A stretch of DNA of 7,323 bases from Acidobacteriota bacterium (GTDB taxonomy: Bacteria > Acidobacteriota > Polarisedimenticolia > Gp22-AA2): assembly GCA_016177515.1 (NCBI GenBank), contig JACOUZ010000244.1, positions 1 through 7,323 on the forward strand. Direction: 5' to 3'. The notes below the pieces were generated by a model, which had not been told where the DNA came from, ran no database searches, and worked only from the letters and a program-made list of their open reading frames with translations. The stretch's first letter is position 1. Each line of letters begins with the position of its first letter. Below are positions 5,718 to 7,323 of this stretch, piece after piece. The position numbers and the translations under genes were made by a program.

Positions 5718-6763
5718 GGCCGGGCCGGCACGCCCCTGACGACGCCCTGCTCCTCAAGATGCTGCACTCCATGAAGCTCACACGCGCCCTCGAATACCGG
5801 ATCGAGCGCAAGCTGTACCGGCAGGGGAAGATCGTCGGCGGCGTGTACGTGGGGCGCGGCCAGGAGGCGATCTCCGTCGGCGCGGCGATGCACATCCGCC
5901 GCGGCGGCGGCGAGGACTACGACGACATCGTCTCCCCCTCGCACCGCGACATGGCGGTCTTTCTCATGCAGGGCGTGCCGCCCGAGAGGATCCTGGCGCA
6001 GTACATGGGGCGGGGCGCGGGCCTGACCCGCGGGCGCGACGGCAACATGCACATGGGGGATCTGCGCCACCGGCTGGTGGCCTTCATCTCGCATCTCGGC
6101 GACAGCATTCCGGTCGCGGCCGGGTGCGCGCTCGCCTTCACGATGCGCGGCACCGATCAGGTTTCGTTCTGCTTCTTCGGAGAGGGCGCCACCAGCCGGG
6201 GCGACTGGCACGAGGGGCTGAACTTCGCGGCGGTCCGGAAGCTCCCGGTGATCTTCATCTGCAACAACAACCAGTACGCTTACTCGACGCACGTGTCCAA
6301 ACAGATGCGGGTCGAGCGGGTCTCCGACCGCGCGGCCGGCTACGGCATCCCCGGGGAATCGGCCGACGGCAACGACCTCCTGGCCGTGTACGATGGAGTC
6401 GGCCGGGCGGTCCGGCGGGCACGGGGCGGGGAGGGGCCGAGCCTCCTGGAATTCGTCACCTTCCGGATGACCGGCCATTCGGCCCACGACGACGCCGGCT
6501 ACGTCCCGAAGGCCGAGTTCGAGGAGTGGGAGCGCAAGGACCCGATCGAGCGGTTCCAGGACGCGCTGTCCCGCCGCCGGCTGGTGGACGCGGGCGCCAT
6601 CAAGGAGATGGAAGCGCGCATCGAGTCCGAGCTGGACGAGGCGGTCGCCTGGGCGGAGCGCCAGCGGTACCCGGAGCCGGAGGAGTGTCTGATCGGGGTT
6701 TATCATGAGGAAGGCCCGCGCCCGGGCGGCGGGCCGGAAGGGGAGAGGCGGGCGTGGCGCTGA
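5714..6763 (+). CDS. 2-oxoacid dehydrogenase E1 alpha subunit, paralogue 2 (GEG type)
   Basis: This 349-aa protein is a second complete E1-alpha. The ThDP motif is G156-E157-G158 (FFGEGATSRGDWHEG) with N184-N186 in CNNNQYAYST. GEG in place of GDG is the form found in branched-chain 2-oxoacid dehydrogenase E1-alpha, including the human protein, so it is not a loss of function. Other retained elements are SHRDM (H77-R78) at the diphosphate site, ISHLGDSIPVAAG, and the loop MTGHSAHDDAGYVP (H255, H258, D259, D260). Its ATG overlaps the stop of paralogue 1 in ATGA, and GGGAG at 5704-5708 lies 5 nt upstream, so coupling and independent initiation are both possible. The last residues (PRPGGGPEGERRAWR) are encoded by the DNA that holds the E1-beta ribosome-binding site and are likely unstructured. 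Together with E1-beta it could form the classical alpha2-beta2 enzyme. Confidence 0.92.
   Translation: MRPGRHAPDDALLLKMLHSMKLTRALEYRIERKLYRQGKIVGGVYVGRGQEAISVGAAMHIRRGGGEDYDDIVSPSHRDMAVFLMQGVPPERILAQYMGRGAGLTRGRDGNMHMGDLRHRLVAFISHLGDSIPVAAGCALAFTMRGTDQVSFCFFGEGATSRGDWHEGLNFAAVRKLPVIFICNNNQYAYSTHVSKQMRVERVSDRAAGYGIPGESADGNDLLAVYDGVGRAVRRARGGEGPSLLEFVTFRMTGHSAHDDAGYVPKAEFEEWERKDPIERFQDALSRRRLVDAGAIKEMEARIESELDEAVAWAERQRYPEPEECLIGVYHEEGPRPGGGPEGERRAWR
6740..6748 (+). promoter_or_regulatory. Shine-Dalgarno for E1 beta, inside the E1-alpha 2 gene
   Basis: GGGGAGAGG ends 5 nt before the GTG at 6754 and supports that start. It lies within the coding sequence for the C-terminal tail of E1-alpha paralogue 2, so ribosomes ending at 6763 pass over it, favouring coupled synthesis of the alpha and beta subunits. 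Confidence 0.7.
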
Positions 6764-7323
6764 CGACCTACGTGGAAGCCATCCGGCAGGGGATCTGGGA
6801 GGAGATGGAGCGCGACCAGCGCGTCTTCATCCTCGGTGAGGACGTCGGGATCTACGGCGGTGCCTTCAAGGTGACCGAGGGGATGCTGGAGCGCTTCGGG
6901 GAGACGCGGGTCATCGACACGCCCATCTCCGAGTCGGCCATCGTCGGGGCGGCCATCGGCGCCGCGCTGATGGGGATGCGGCCGATCGCGGAGATGCAGT
7001 TCATCGACTTCATCTCCTGCGCCTTCGACCAGATCACCAACTTCGCCGCCAAGAACCGCTACCGCTGGGGTGCCGGCGTGCCGATCGTCATCCGCGGCCC
7101 GAGCGGCGGCGGCGTGCACGGCGGGCCGTACCACTCCCAGAATCCCGAGATGTACTTCGTGCACACCCCGGGGCTGAAGGTGGTGGCCCCGGCCACCGCG
7201 TACGACGCCAAGGGGCTGATCAAAGCGGCCATCCGCGACGAGGACCCGGTCATCTACCTGGAGCACAAGTACCTCTACCGCCGGATCAAGGAGGAGCTCC
7301 CGAAGGAGGACTACATCGTGCCG
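6754..7323 (+). CDS. 2-oxoacid dehydrogenase E1 beta subunit (partial, runs off right edge)
   Basis: E1-beta forms the other half of the ThDP site. The first 190 codons are present, out of about 325-340 expected. Motifs include LGEDVG (27-32) near the N-terminus and IDTPISE, whose E60 aligns with the glutamate that contacts the ThDP aminopyrimidine (Glu59 of mature human E1-beta). MGMRPIAEMQFIDF follows, then VIRGPSGGG and the active-site His of PYHSQ (H127). GLKVVAPATAYDAKGLIKAAIRD marks the approach to the C-terminal transketolase-like domain, most of which is outside the window. The GTG start overlaps the end of E1-alpha 2 by 10 nt. No frameshift or missing residue is seen in the visible part. 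The sequence is close to both pyruvate and branched-chain type E1-beta, so substrate is undecided. An E2 acyltransferase gene would be expected next. Confidence 0.95.
   Translation, partial: MALTTYVEAIRQGIWEEMERDQRVFILGEDVGIYGGAFKVTEGMLERFGETRVIDTPISESAIVGAAIGAALMGMRPIAEMQFIDFISCAFDQITNFAAKNRYRWGAGVPIVIRGPSGGGVHGGPYHSQNPEMYFVHTPGLKVVAPATAYDAKGLIKAAIRDEDPVIYLEHKYLYRRIKEELPKEDYIVP

Noticed and set aside
5699..6706. 335-aa open frame on the minus strand antisense to E1-alpha 2
   Set aside because: It mirrors E1-alpha codons and has the biased composition of a shadow frame; no independent evidence supports it.
6754..7323. Transketolase or deoxyxylulose-5-phosphate synthase fragment instead of E1-beta
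   Set aside because: The IDTPISE, RGPSGGG and PYHSQ motifs and the adjacent E1-alpha genes fit the separate beta subunit of 2-oxoacid dehydrogenases.

Overview
The window is GC-rich bacterial chromosome (about two-thirds G+C by eye) and is densely coding. Stops and starts of neighbouring genes overlap or nearly touch, and only one real intergenic gap is present (3037-3195). Gene content and base composition would fit Acidobacteriota or another high-GC, deep-branching soil or sediment lineage, but nothing here fixes the taxon. No rRNA, tRNA, CRISPR array, transposase or other mobile-element signal is visible.

Left part (1-765, plus strand): the last 17 codons of an unidentified gene, a 117-residue protein I do not recognise, and a stand-alone 103-residue Rieske [2Fe-2S] ferredoxin with both Cys/His pairs intact. 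Centre-left (749-3036, minus strand): an unusually long, two-domain ThyX-like flavin-dependent thymidylate synthase, followed 17 nt downstream by trmB (tRNA m7G46 methyltransferase). The 3' end of trmB runs 17 bp into the 3' end of the Rieske gene, so these two transcription units converge with no room between them.

The gap at 3037-3195 holds two divergent promoters, each with a perfect TATAAT. The leftward one (TTGATC-N18-TATAAT) places transcription start on the G of a GTG codon, so thyX probably makes a leaderless mRNA. The rightward one drives a 2-oxoacid dehydrogenase operon: dihydrolipoyl dehydrogenase (E3), two successive non-identical E1-alpha genes, and the first 190 codons of E1-beta, which runs off the right edge. 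The E1 genes are tightly packed (ATGA overlap, then a 10-nt overlap), which suggests translational coupling. E1-alpha/E1-beta would decarboxylate a 2-oxoacid (pyruvate or branched-chain type) with thiamine diphosphate and acylate the lipoyl group of an E2 not seen here, and E3 would reoxidise that lipoyl group with NAD+.

The most interesting points are: (1) the fused tandem ThyX, where the N-terminal half keeps the end of the ThyX signature and the C-terminal half keeps the RHR, as if one active-site signature were split over two repeats; (2) paired E1-alpha paralogues, one GDG-type and one GEG-type, before a single E1-beta; (3) the leaderless GTG start of thyX. I see no clear evidence of a defence system or other wholly new system.
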